From: Pontibacillus sp. HMF3514
GTDB taxonomy: Bacteria; Bacillota; Bacilli; Bacillales; BH030062
Direction of reading: 5' to 3'
NCBI RefSeq assembly: GCF_009858175.1
Contig: NZ_CP047393.1
Span: 2,604,001 to 2,668,000, forward strand
DNA: 64,000 nucleotides
The position numbers were made by a program, and so were the translations under genes. The notes under the pieces are model-generated. The model did no database searches. It was not told where the DNA came from and saw only the letters and a program-made list of their open reading frames with translations. The stretch's first letter is position 1; every line of letters starts with the position of its first letter. Positions 36,518 through 45,191 of this stretch are shown piece by piece.

Positions 36518-37095
36518 CTTTTTTCTGAATCATCTTCATAAGGTTTTTTATATTGCTTTTGCTTTGCCTGTGCATCTAATGTAACATATGTAGAACGTCC
36601 AAGATAGAGTGGAATGTTTAATTTTTCAAAGTTAGGTAATCCATCCTCCTGGAATAGCCCTTCATCTACGCGACATGTCTCTATATCGCCTATTACCCAC
36701 TCATGGTCACCAGTTGAAACCATATTATTGATCGAGCATTCATACACAATGTAGGCGTTTTCTAAGTAAGGAGCATCTACCGTTTCAGCATCTTTTGATT
36801 GAAGATTTGCTATTTCTATTTTATTAACATCCTCTCCACTTACAGAACCGGATAATTGAATAAATTCAGCTAGAGATTCAGGAAGAAAGTTTACCGTGAA
36901 TTCCTTCTTTTGTTGTAAGCATTTATAAGTGAAACGTTCTCTTCCAATCGCAACTCCATACATTGGAGGGTTGATTGATAAAAATGAATGCCAACCCGCA
37001 GCCATAAAATTTGGATTTTCATTCCCATATGTCCCAACTACAGCTACCATTCCAGGATAACTATGCATTTTGACACGATCTATTTTTTGCAGCAT
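36514..37095 (-). CDS. Flavin reductase-like FMN-binding protein
   Basis: A 193-residue split-barrel protein of the flavin reductase-like family. The typical N-terminus YPGMVAVVGT, AAGWHSFLSINPPMYGVAIG (FMN phosphate region) and FTVNFLPESLAEFIQLSG are visible in order. It may use FMN to reduce a small substrate or feed a flavin monooxygenase. It has no B. subtilis counterpart at this place, and the gene is alone. Substrate unknown. Confidence 0.85.
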   Translation of the reverse strand: MLQKIDRVKMHSYPGMVAVVGTYGNENPNFMAAGWHSFLSINPPMYGVAIGRERFTYKCLQQKKEFTVNFLPESLAEFIQLSGSVSGEDVNKIEIANLQSKDAETVDAPYLENAYIVYECSINNMVSTGDHEWVIGDIETCRVDEGLFQEDGLPNFEKLNIPLYLGRSTYVTLDAQAKQKQYKKPYEDDSEKS

Positions 37096-37184
37096 TCGAT
37101 CACTCCTTTTTCAGTATGCATAAGTTCCTTATTAAAAAAATCTTCATGAATTTTCACCTTGTCCATATAGTGTTATAGAGGTGA

Positions 37185-38120
37185 ATGACTTTGGCTGATT
37201 TCTTAACTTTGTTTGCTGTATATATAAGTATATTTTTATTTGGGATGACCGTACTCCGAATTGGACTATATCAACTTTCCTACAGGAGTATGAGACAAGC
37301 ATTACAGCGCTTCACATCAAATCCTTTTAAAGGAATGTTAATGGGCGTAGTCGTGACAGGTGTTTTACAAAGCAGTTCTTGCACAATGGTTTTGACTGTA
37401 GGTTTTGTTTCGGTTGGTTTAATTACATTTCGTCAGTCAATTGGAATTATTCTTGGTGCGAATATCGGGACCACTGTTACTGCAGAAATTATGACCTTTT
37501 ATGAACAAATCCCGTTATGGCCACTATTAATCGTTGGAGCTATTTTCCTTCTTTTCCGTAAACCTATTGTGTTTGGCGCTGGTGCAATTTCTTTTGGGCT
37601 AGGTACGGTTTTCGTAGCTTTAAATGGTCTTGAAACATTAGCTGAACCTATCAAAGCGTTTCCCGTGATACAAGAAGCATTGCAGACAACAGATACCTAC
37701 ACAAGTGCAGGCATTCTTTTAGGGACAGGCCTCACAGCGATCATCCAATCGTCTACCGCTACTACTGGTATTGCCATGACTTTTTTAAACGAAAACTTGA
37801 TTGGCCTTTCATCTGCTATTGCAATTATGCTCGGAGCGAATATCGGGACCTGTATAACAGCCTGGTTTGCCTCAATTGGAAGTAACCGTGAAGCAAAGCT
37901 CGTAGCACTTGCACATATTTGGTTAAATGTTTTAGGCGTGGTTGTGTTTGCTCCGTTTGTGCACGAAATGTCGAGCTTAGCTCAATGGCTTACACAAGAT
38001 CCTCTTAAACAATTAGCGCACATATCTGTTTTATTTAATGTTGTGTCCTCTCTTATTGTATTACCTGTTGTTAAACAATTCACGAATTTTGTCCTTTGGG
38101 TTCATCGGAAGAGTGCGTGA
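37185..38120 (+). CDS. yqeW: Na/Pi cotransporter-like membrane protein YqeW
   Basis: A 311-residue protein with about eight membrane helices. The two QSS signatures of the NptA family are GVLQSSSCTMVL (about residue 62) and AIIQSSTATTGIA (about residue 187), each followed by an LGANIGT loop. There is no PhoU domain, in contrast to the larger paralogue at 4607-6244. It lies between rpsU and deoC, the place of yqeW in B. subtilis. Confidence 0.9.
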   Translation: MTLADFLTLFAVYISIFLFGMTVLRIGLYQLSYRSMRQALQRFTSNPFKGMLMGVVVTGVLQSSSCTMVLTVGFVSVGLITFRQSIGIILGANIGTTVTAEIMTFYEQIPLWPLLIVGAIFLLFRKPIVFGAGAISFGLGTVFVALNGLETLAEPIKAFPVIQEALQTTDTYTSAGILLGTGLTAIIQSSTATTGIAMTFLNENLIGLSSAIAIMLGANIGTCITAWFASIGSNREAKLVALAHIWLNVLGVVVFAPFVHEMSSLAQWLTQDPLKQLAHISVLFNVVSSLIVLPVVKQFTNFVLWVHRKSA

Positions 38121-38150
38121 TTTGTAGGACATTGCACCCGTATAAAAATA

Positions 38151-38174
38151 AAAAAACCGCCCAGGGCGGTTTTT
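38151..38174. terminator. Bidirectional terminator between yqeW and deoC
   Basis: AAAACCGCCC and GGGCGGTTTT pair almost without a loop and are flanked by A and T runs, between convergent genes. Confidence 0.88.
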
Positions 38175-38188
38175 CTTAATCGTTACTA

Positions 38189-38860
38189 TTAATAATCAGA
38201 TGTACCTTGACCACCTGATACGATAGCCATACCTGCGCTTGCTCCAATGCGAGTTGCGCCTGCCTCAATTACTGCATCTGCTCCTTCACGGTCGCGAACG
38301 CCACCGGAAGCTTTAACGCCCATGTCAGGGCCTACTGTTTTTCTCATAAGAGCAATGTCTTCAACTGTAGCGCCGCCGCCAGAGAAACCAGTTGATGTTT
38401 TAACAAAATCAGCTTCTGCTTCTTTTGCAAGTTCACATGCTTTTACTTTTTCATCATCTGTTAGAAGAGATGTTTCGATGATTACTTTTGTAAGAGCTTT
38501 GCCTTCTGTTGCACGAACAACAGCTTCAATATCGGATTTTACAGTTTCGTAATCCCCGCTCTTAAGAGCTCCGATGTTAATAACCATGTCTACTTCTGTT
38601 GCACCTTGTTCGATAGCTTGCTTTGTTTCGTATGCCTTCGTTTCCATTGTAGTAGCTCCAAGTGGGAAACCGATTACAGTACAAACCTTAACGTCAGTAT
38701 CTTTAAGACGGTCGTAACAGAAGGATACCCAGTAAGGATTTACACAAACAGAAGCAAAGCCATATTCTTTCGCTTCGTTACAAATTTGTTCAATCTTCTC
38801 TTGTGCTGTATCAGGCTTTAATTGTGTATGATCGATCATTTTAGCCATTTTAGTGTCCAT
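38189..38860 (-). CDS. deoC: Deoxyribose-phosphate aldolase
   Basis: Cleaves 2-deoxyribose 5-phosphate into glyceraldehyde 3-phosphate and acetaldehyde. The 223 residues show [18 protein letters not shown], the Schiff-base region KVIIETSLL (about 150) and [12 protein letters not shown] (about 179). In B. subtilis the dra-nupC-pdp operon is elsewhere, but many Bacillaceae carry deoC between yqeW and mtaB as here. The terminator to its left serves both convergent genes. Confidence 0.95.
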   Translation of the reverse strand: MDTKMAKMIDHTQLKPDTAQEKIEQICNEAKEYGFASVCVNPYWVSFCYDRLKDTDVKVCTVIGFPLGATTMETKAYETKQAIEQGATEVDMVINIGALKSGDYETVKSDIEAVVRATEGKALTKVIIETSLLTDDEKVKACELAKEAEADFVKTSTGFSGGGATVEDIALMRKTVGPDMGVKASGGVRDREGADAVIEAGATRIGASAGMAIVSGGQGTSDY

Positions 38861-38984
38861 TTGAATCTTCCTTTCAAAACGTAGTTGTACGGACCTCTTT
38901 TATAATAGCATTCTCAAACGAAAAATGCTACACCTTGATAACCAATCCATATTTCACCTTAACATTTATTCTAAAACATAGGAA

Positions 38985-39017
38985 AGATCCCCTTACAAGC
39001 AACCAGAAAGGGGATCT
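38985..39017 (-). terminator. Weak terminator-like hairpin after mtaB
   Basis: AGATCCCCTT and AAGGGGATCT form a 10-bp stem with a 13-nt loop; only three T follow on the minus strand. Confidence 0.5.
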
Positions 39018-39024
39018 CCATCTA

Positions 39025-40386
39025 TTAAGAAGATAATTCTACTTCTTCATTTAACTTTGGCTCGTCCATAACACGAACGAATTGACCAGCGTTATAAGGA
39101 TATCCTGCTTGTGTAAGTTTTACACGCACGATTTCGCCTACCATATCTTCACTCGCTTCGAAGATAACTTTTAAGTAGTTATCTGTATAACCAACATAAC
39201 GATTATCCTGATCGTCATCTTTCTTGAATTTCTCCTCCGGAATCACTTCAAGAACTTCATTCTCATACTGTGAAGCATATTCTTTAGCCTGTTGGTTGGA
39301 TAATTCAATTAATTGATGAACACGATCATTTTTCACTTCGTCATCCACCTGGTCGTCCATACGTGCTGCAGGAGTACCTGTACGCTTAGAGTAAGGGAAA
39401 ACGTGAAGTTCAGAAAATCCGATTTCCTGAATAGAACGATACGTTTCCATAAACTCTTCATCTGTTTCACCAGGGAAGCCAACAATTACGTCAGAAGTAA
39501 TCGCAAGACCTGGAAGTGCCTTCTTAATACGCTCAACACGTTCTTTATAAAATTCCATCGTATACTTACGACGCATGCGTTTCAATACAGAATCTGAGCC
39601 AGACTGTAATGGAACGTGAAGGTGACGTACAATCTTATCGGATTCATTTAAAACATCAATGACATCGTCTGTAATTTGACTTGCTTCAATTGATGAGATA
39701 CGAATACGCTTTAACCCTCTTACGCGCTTATCAAGCTCACGTAAAAGCATAGCTAAATTGTAATCCTTCATGTCTTCTCCATATCCACCAGTGTGAATAC
39801 CTGTCAGAACGATTTCTTTATAACCAGCATCAACAAGCTGTTGAGCTTGATTGATAACCTCTTCAGGATCGCGAGAACGCATTAAACCACGTGCCCAAGG
39901 AATAATACAGAATGTACAGAAGTTATTACAGCCTTCTTGGATTTTCAGCGATGCACGCGTACGGTCTGTGAATGCTGGTACATCCAATTCCTCGTACACA
40001 CGCGTTTTCATGATGTTTGTTACACCATTAATCGGTTGACGTTCTTTCTTATATTGCTCGATGTACTCAAGCATTTTCACACGGTCTTGTGTACCGACCA
40101 CAATGTCAACGCCTGGAATGTCCATGATCTCTGCTGGGGATGTTTGAGCATAACAACCGGTTACACAAATCACAGCATTATCATTTTTACGAATCGCACG
40201 ACGAATAACCTGACGACTCTTCTTATCTCCTGTATTTGTAACGGTACACGTATTAATGACATACACGTCTGCTTTACGTTCAAAATCAACGCGTTCATAA
40301 CCTTGATCCTTGAACAATTGCCAAACTGCTTCCGTTTCATAATGGTTTACTTTACAACCTAGCGTATGAAAAGCTACTGTTGCCAT
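39025..40386 (-). CDS. mtaB: tRNA t6A37 methylthiotransferase MtaB
   Basis: Radical-SAM enzyme that makes ms2t6A37 in tRNAs reading ANN codons. The 453 residues have the N-terminal UPF0004 domain with Cys at TLGCKVN, INTCTVT and VTGCYAQ, the radical-SAM motif CNNFCTFC (about 153-160), and a C-terminal TRAM domain. It precedes nothing further in the operon; rsmE is directly upstream, 4 bp away, as in B. subtilis. Confidence 0.95.
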   Translation of the reverse strand: MATVAFHTLGCKVNHYETEAVWQLFKDQGYERVDFERKADVYVINTCTVTNTGDKKSRQVIRRAIRKNDNAVICVTGCYAQTSPAEIMDIPGVDIVVGTQDRVKMLEYIEQYKKERQPINGVTNIMKTRVYEELDVPAFTDRTRASLKIQEGCNNFCTFCIIPWARGLMRSRDPEEVINQAQQLVDAGYKEIVLTGIHTGGYGEDMKDYNLAMLLRELDKRVRGLKRIRISSIEASQITDDVIDVLNESDKIVRHLHVPLQSGSDSVLKRMRRKYTMEFYKERVERIKKALPGLAITSDVIVGFPGETDEEFMETYRSIQEIGFSELHVFPYSKRTGTPAARMDDQVDDEVKNDRVHQLIELSNQQAKEYASQYENEVLEVIPEEKFKKDDDQDNRYVGYTDNYLKVIFEASEDMVGEIVRVKLTQAGYPYNAGQFVRVMDEPKLNEEVELSS

Positions 40387-40390
40387 TGGA

Positions 40391-41143
40391 TCACCCCAAT
40401 TCTTCTAATTGAAAGGAAAGAGCTGATAGAAAATAGGCATGAGCAGTTTCTGTTCTTAAAATTCTAGGTCCTAGACGGACAGAGTTAAAGTTTGATTGCT
40501 TCAGCTTTTCCACTTCTTTTTCCGAAAAGCCACCTTCAGGTCCAATTACGAGGAGAACCTTTTGTGATGGTTTAATATTCGGAATGACATCTTGCAAAGA
40601 GCGATATGTATCCGTTTTTGCCTCTTCCTCATAAGCAAATAACGCCCAATCATACTCTTTGCCTATATCCATTATTTCATGCAATGAATGGATTTCTTTA
40701 ACCTCAGGCACACGGTTTCGATGAGATTGCTCACTAGCTTCCTTTGCAATCTTCTGGTATCGATCAACCTTTTTCTTAGCCTTCTTATGATCCCATTTTA
40801 CAATAGAGCGTTCTGCTTCAAAAGGGATAAAGGAATGAGTTCCTAATTCGGTTCCCTTTTGAATCACAAGCTCCATTTTATCGCCTTTTGGTAAACCTTG
40901 TACAATCGTAACCTGAGCAGGTAGTTCTTTATTTTCATCTAACCAGACAATAACTTTACATCTGACTTCTGATGAGGTAACTTCTGTAATTTGGCACTCT
41001 GCTACATTTCCTTCAGGGTCACAGCATAGTATTTTATCATCCTGCTTCATCCTCATAACTTTGGAAATGTGATGCACATCTTCGCCTGTCAAAATTACTT
41101 CATGATTATCCCAACCTGAAATGGGAACAAAATATCTTTGCAC
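40391..41143 (-). CDS. rsmE: 16S rRNA (uracil(1498)-N3)-methyltransferase
   Basis: SPOUT-class methyltransferase for U1498 of 16S rRNA. About 250 residues, with an N-terminal PUA-like barrel (GEDVHHISKVMRMKQDDKI) and the C-terminal knot: LVIGPEGGFSEKEVE (about 190-204) and LGPRILRTETA (about 217-227). The GTG at 41143 gives the usual VQRYFVP N-terminus and has AGGTG 6 nt upstream; the frame is open to 41173. In B. subtilis prmA-dnaJ-dnaK lie upstream; here the order breaks at this gene. Confidence 0.94.
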   Translation of the reverse strand: MQRYFVPISGWDNHEVILTGEDVHHISKVMRMKQDDKILCCDPEGNVAECQITEVTSSEVRCKVIVWLDENKELPAQVTIVQGLPKGDKMELVIQKGTELGTHSFIPFEAERSIVKWDHKKAKKKVDRYQKIAKEASEQSHRNRVPEVKEIHSLHEIMDIGKEYDWALFAYEEEAKTDTYRSLQDVIPNIKPSQKVLLVIGPEGGFSEKEVEKLKQSNFNSVRLGPRILRTETAHAYFLSALSFQLEELG

Positions 41144-41412
41144 CAAGTGCACCTGCTTTCCATACAGTTTCAAAGCAATAAATCGGTATAATCTCTGTTA
41201 CGCCGAATAACACATACGCAATATTATCAAACTTTCCTTCTTTTGAAAAGCTCAATCAAGTAGCTATCCCCCATTATAATAAGGAATATAGCAATAGAAA
41301 ACATACTACTTAAACATAATGTTCATTTCAATCAAAAACCACTTATTCTTCTTTTATAAAAAATAGGATAATTTATTAAAAATGGTCTATTTATTAACTA
41401 CTAAAAATGATG
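41144..41412. other. Synteny breakpoint and upstream region of the glycoside hydrolase
   Basis: An AT-rich interval between the divergent rsmE and the glycoside hydrolase gene; I see no gene or repeat in it. Left of it the order is that of the B. subtilis core; right of it begins the sugar-use island. Confidence 0.5.
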
Positions 41413-41439
41413 TTATATAGTGAATAACAACTATATAAT
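41413..41439 (+). promoter_or_regulatory. Inverted repeat over the -10 region of the glycoside hydrolase
   Basis: TTATATAGT (41413-41421) and ACTATATAA (41430-41438) are exact complements with an 8-nt spacer. TATAAT (41434-41439) overlaps the right arm, and only a poor -35 is seen. This is a good shape for an operator that blocks a promoter. Confidence 0.55.
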
Positions 41440-41505
41440 CGAACTCTAGTTACATATAGAGAGGATTTTATAGAACATTACATTAAGCTTATAGGAGTGG
41501 TTGTT

Positions 41506-43485
41506 TTGAATCACTGGCATAACTTAAAAACGATTTTCAATGAGAAGTTGCCAAGAAGGACATCTGTATTAATTAAAGAAAACACTGAAAGTTCAGCTTA
41601 TTATTTCCCGCTTGATTTCGGTAAAATAGGCTACCAGGTTGACACTCGAGAAGAAAGTACATATGAAGAACAATCTGATTTCTGGTTTAACATTGAAGAA
41701 TATGCATTAGGTGATCTATTAAATGAGTCTAATTGGGTTAAACAGTCTTTTCGATTTAATGATATGATAAGTGCTCCTAATTGGATACAACGTTCAGCTT
41801 CTTTTATGAACACGGGGCTAGATCTACTTGAGACGTTGACTTCTCCTAAAGATAATGGAATTACGTGGGAGTTACAATTTAAACAACGCTGTCTTCACCA
41901 TAAACTTGATCGAACTTTCATGTTAACCATGACCACTAATACAGAGATGGAAGTTCACCAAAGCCATAACGAGAAAAATTTAGTCCTCAATCTAATAAAT
42001 TCTAATGGTAAACAACTCTCGATCTGTTTACCAATGAATCAAACATTTGGTGTTTATTCTTCTATAAAACAAGCAAGAGATGCACACCCTCAGTTGAATG
42101 GAAGGAAACAGGTGTTAAAAGGGCGTTATCTTGTTCTTCCTATCCATATTTCATTCCCTGCTGTTACTTCTTCAAAGCACTTTCATGAATCAACATTTTT
42201 ATTATCTATGAGCACTCTTGGTCCAAAAGAAGCAGTCGAAAACTATGTGTATGATGCTGAACTCTTAACTGAAGATCGCTGGAATGCATTTTATGCAAGT
42301 TTACCTTCTATCAGAGCCAATAATGAAGATACCATTCAAAAAGCTTATGATAAATGTTGGTATGTTATACGTCAAAATTATTTCACCCATTCTCAATGGG
42401 GCAAAATTATATTAGAAGCCCTTCCTGTGTACAAGGGAGTTTGGACGTGGGGGACAAGCGCTTTACCCTATAGTGCGTTGTTAAACCCTGATCATGGTAC
42501 AGAAAGAGCAAGAAACGCATTAAACTTACTCTTAACAAATATTCGAGACGATGGGTACATTCCTCATGCAATCTATATTAACGAATCTCTTCCTGGTCAA
42601 AAGTGGAATAGAGGCATTGGCATTATTCAAACACCTCATTTACCTTGGGTAATTCTAGAATACTATGAAAAGACAAAGGATGAAGAATTGCTAAAACAAT
42701 GGTACACCCCTCTTTTAGAATTTTATAACTATATTTCTCGAACACGAGATGAGAAATATGAAAACTTACATTTATGGGCCGCTGAAACGAGCTTTGACAC
42801 AGGTATTGATGTGTACCCTGTATTTTCTGATATCACCTATAATAATAAGGAAGATTATGTTTACCCATCTGTGTTTGCCGCGGAGCGCTATCGCTACGAA
42901 GCATCCATGTCAGCCATTTCTGAAATCATTGGTCAATATGAGGATGCTGCATATTGGAAAGAAGAAATGCAGAAAACCATAGATTCTGCTAACACCTATT
43001 TGTGGGATGAGGAAAAAGCTTGGTACGGGGTTAGGCACTGTAATGGAGATCTTGAAACCATAATCGGAGTAGATGGCCTTTTCTTCTTGGCTTATGGCTT
43101 AGTTTCTGATCAAAAGGCTAATGACATGAAGTGTAATTTCAAACAACTCATTGGACAATATGGGGTACACACTGTATCTCCATCAGAAGATCAATATGAA
43201 GCTGATATTTATTGGAGAGGACCAGCTTGGGCCAAATCTTGTGCGTTAGGTGTTCAAGCAGCCCAGTTATACTTTCCAGATACGATACCTCAATTAAAGG
43301 ACTCTATACTTTCCTTTATCATGAAATGGCCTAGTATTTGGGAATGTATGAATGCTGAAACAGGTGAGATTGCTAGAGGAGATATTGGAGTGTATGCTAC
43401 TCCATTTATTGCTTCCAATGTTGGCGCAGGAGAATTACTCAGCGCATTATTTACTCTGTCGAATTATGAAGACTCCTCCCAATAA
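41506..43485 (+). CDS. Glycoside hydrolase, (alpha/alpha)6 barrel, MGH1/GH63-like
   Basis: Predicted cytoplasmic glycosidase of about 659 residues without signal peptide. The N-terminal third is beta-rich; the catalytic barrel starts near residue 270. Motifs of the glucosylglycerate/mannosylglycerate-type hydrolases are visible: YKGVWTWGTSALPYS, AAETSFDTGIDV (likely the acid), and near the C-terminus IYWRGPAWAKSCALG and the second carboxylate region. TTG at 41506 is preferred, with TAGGAG 8 nt upstream; the GTG at 41497 overlaps the site. It converges on the kdgA end of the catabolic operon and probably hydrolyses an imported glycoside. Substrate unknown. Confidence 0.8.
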   Translation: MNHWHNLKTIFNEKLPRRTSVLIKENTESSAYYFPLDFGKIGYQVDTREESTYEEQSDFWFNIEEYALGDLLNESNWVKQSFRFNDMISAPNWIQRSASFMNTGLDLLETLTSPKDNGITWELQFKQRCLHHKLDRTFMLTMTTNTEMEVHQSHNEKNLVLNLINSNGKQLSICLPMNQTFGVYSSIKQARDAHPQLNGRKQVLKGRYLVLPIHISFPAVTSSKHFHESTFLLSMSTLGPKEAVENYVYDAELLTEDRWNAFYASLPSIRANNEDTIQKAYDKCWYVIRQNYFTHSQWGKIILEALPVYKGVWTWGTSALPYSALLNPDHGTERARNALNLLLTNIRDDGYIPHAIYINESLPGQKWNRGIGIIQTPHLPWVILEYYEKTKDEELLKQWYTPLLEFYNYISRTRDEKYENLHLWAAETSFDTGIDVYPVFSDITYNNKEDYVYPSVFAAERYRYEASMSAISEIIGQYEDAAYWKEEMQKTIDSANTYLWDEEKAWYGVRHCNGDLETIIGVDGLFFLAYGLVSDQKANDMKCNFKQLIGQYGVHTVSPSEDQYEADIYWRGPAWAKSCALGVQAAQLYFPDTIPQLKDSILSFIMKWPSIWECMNAETGEIARGDIGVYATPFIASNVGAGELLSALFTLSNYEDSSQ

Positions 43486-43518
43486 CTTTATAGTTATTCT
43501 AAACTAGATTAAGAACTA

Positions 43519-43556
43519 TAAAGAGGGAACTTCAATTAACGAAGTTCCCTCTTTTT
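43519..43556. terminator. Bidirectional terminator between the glycoside hydrolase and kdgA
   Basis: AAAGAGGGAACTTC and GAAGTTCCCTCTTT form a 14-bp stem with a 7-nt loop and A/T runs on both sides. Confidence 0.92.
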
Positions 43557-43560
43557 ACTA

Positions 43561-44208
43561 TTATTCTTTAATTTTTTTAACTTCACTTACGTATGACTCA
43601 GCTTTTGTCTGTATAGTTGAGATATCACCTGTCTCGACTGCTTCGCTGGTTAGGTCACTCCCAATCCCGACAGCAACAGCACCTGCCTTAAACCAGTTTG
43701 CTATATTCAAAATGTCGACCCCTCCTGTTGGCATAACATCAAGTTGGGGGAGAGGCCCCTTTATACTTTTTATCATCTTTGGACCATATACATCACCAGG
43801 AAACAATTTCACGAGGGAACAATCAGCCTGTAAAGCTTGCACAGCTTCATTTACCGTCATTACTCCAGGAATGATAGGAACTTGGTATAGGTTACAAAGC
43901 TTTACAACCTCTTCATTAAAAGATGGACTCACAATAAATTTAGCCCCATTTATCATCGCAAGTCTAGCACTAATTGGATCTAATATTGTACCTGCTCCAA
44001 TCACTACTCGTGGGTCATCTTTATACTTATTAGATATTGTATGAATTAGCTCTAATGCTCCCGGTGTAGTCATTGTTATTTCTATTATTTTCAAACCACC
44101 CTTTATAGCTTCTTCACAATATGCGAGTGCTTGATTAGCTTCCTTGGCACGAATCACAGCTATGAGCTTTTGTTCCTTAATATGTTGGAGTATTTCACTT
44201 TTACTCAT
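43561..44208 (-). CDS. kdgA: 2-dehydro-3-deoxyphosphogluconate (KDPG) aldolase
   Basis: Class I aldolase that splits KDPG into pyruvate and glyceraldehyde 3-phosphate, the end of the uronate route. The 215 residues show EITMTTPGALELI (catalytic Glu about 43), VIGAGTILD, FIVSPSFNEEV, the phosphate loop VMPTGGVD and the Schiff-base Lys in SLVKLFPGD (about 131-139). It is the last gene of the nine-gene operon, 4 bp after kdgK, followed by the terminator. Confidence 0.93.
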   Translation of the reverse strand: MSKSEILQHIKEQKLIAVIRAKEANQALAYCEEAIKGGLKIIEITMTTPGALELIHTISNKYKDDPRVVIGAGTILDPISARLAMINGAKFIVSPSFNEEVVKLCNLYQVPIIPGVMTVNEAVQALQADCSLVKLFPGDVYGPKMIKSIKGPLPQLDVMPTGGVDILNIANWFKAGAVAVGIGSDLTSEAVETGDISTIQTKAESYVSEVKKIKE

Positions 44209-44212
44209 AGGT

Positions 44213-45163
44213 TTACCTCTCTATTCTCATTTTATTATTCATAAACTGCTCGATCTGATCTTTTGTAGGAAGCCCTTCAATATCACCTAAAAATTGAACC
44301 ACATGTGCTCCTACTGCATTAGCAAATGTAGCAGCATCTTCTATTGATGTTTTTCTTACAATTGAAAATAGAAATCCTGCACAAAATCCGTCTCCTGCTC
44401 CAACAGTATCAACAACTTGACTCACTCGGTGACTCGGGATACTCTTTTCTCCTTCCTGATCAACTATTAAACAGCCATCCTCACCTTGTTTTATAACAGT
44501 AACTGGGATATTTAATTTACGAACGTTATCAATGATTGAGTGTAACTCTCTCGAATCAAATAGTAATTGAAGTTCTTCTAATCCAGGTAGAAAATAATCA
44601 CTCATTGAGGCAATCCTTAATAATATCGGTCGCGCTTTATGTATGGGGAATAATTTCAATCTTAAATTAGGATCAAAACACACTTTAACATTATTTTCTT
44701 TAGCGATTTCAATAGCTCGATACACCGTCTTCAGACATGATTCACTAAGGATGGAGGTAATTCCTGTAAGGTGTAATATCTTTGCATGACGGATATAATC
44801 TTCATCTAAATCCTCAGGTTCCAAGTAGCTAGCTGCTGACAACTTTCTATAGTAATACACATTTGGGTTTCCGATTCCGGTAATTTCTTTAAACATAACT
44901 CCTGTTTCATGGTGTTTATCCCTTATTACCTTTGAAACATCTACCCCTTCACCTCGAATTTGTTTTAAGATAAAATCCCCAAATGGATCCTCACCTAATC
45001 GACTAAACCAACCCGCCTTCATCCCTAAGCGTGCAAGTCCAATTGCTACATTGGATTCAGCGCCTCCGAAAGATTGTTCAAATAGTTGTGAAGCACTTAA
45101 TCGCCCATTTTTTTGTGGCGTGTACAAAACCATGCTTTCGCCAAACGTAACGATGTCCACCAT
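44213..45163 (-). CDS. kdgK: 2-dehydro-3-deoxygluconokinase (PfkB family)
   Basis: Phosphorylates KDG to KDPG. The 316 residues carry the PfkB signatures GGAESNVAIGLARLG (about 34-48) and DTVGAGDGFCAGF (about 250-262, with the catalytic Asp). MVDIVTFGESMVLYTP is the standard N-terminus; GGAGG lies about 9 nt before the ATG at 45163, while the open frame extends to 45235 inside the upstream gene. The flanking kdgA and uxuA genes fix the substrate as KDG with good confidence. Confidence 0.92.
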   Translation of the reverse strand: MVDIVTFGESMVLYTPQKNGRLSASQLFEQSFGGAESNVAIGLARLGMKAGWFSRLGEDPFGDFILKQIRGEGVDVSKVIRDKHHETGVMFKEITGIGNPNVYYYRKLSAASYLEPEDLDEDYIRHAKILHLTGITSILSESCLKTVYRAIEIAKENNVKVCFDPNLRLKLFPIHKARPILLRIASMSDYFLPGLEELQLLFDSRELHSIIDNVRKLNIPVTVIKQGEDGCLIVDQEGEKSIPSHRVSQVVDTVGAGDGFCAGFLFSIVRKTSIEDAATFANAVGAHVVQFLGDIEGLPTKDQIEQFMNNKMRIER

Positions 45164-45191
45164 TATTGGTATCCTCCCATATTTATTACTC

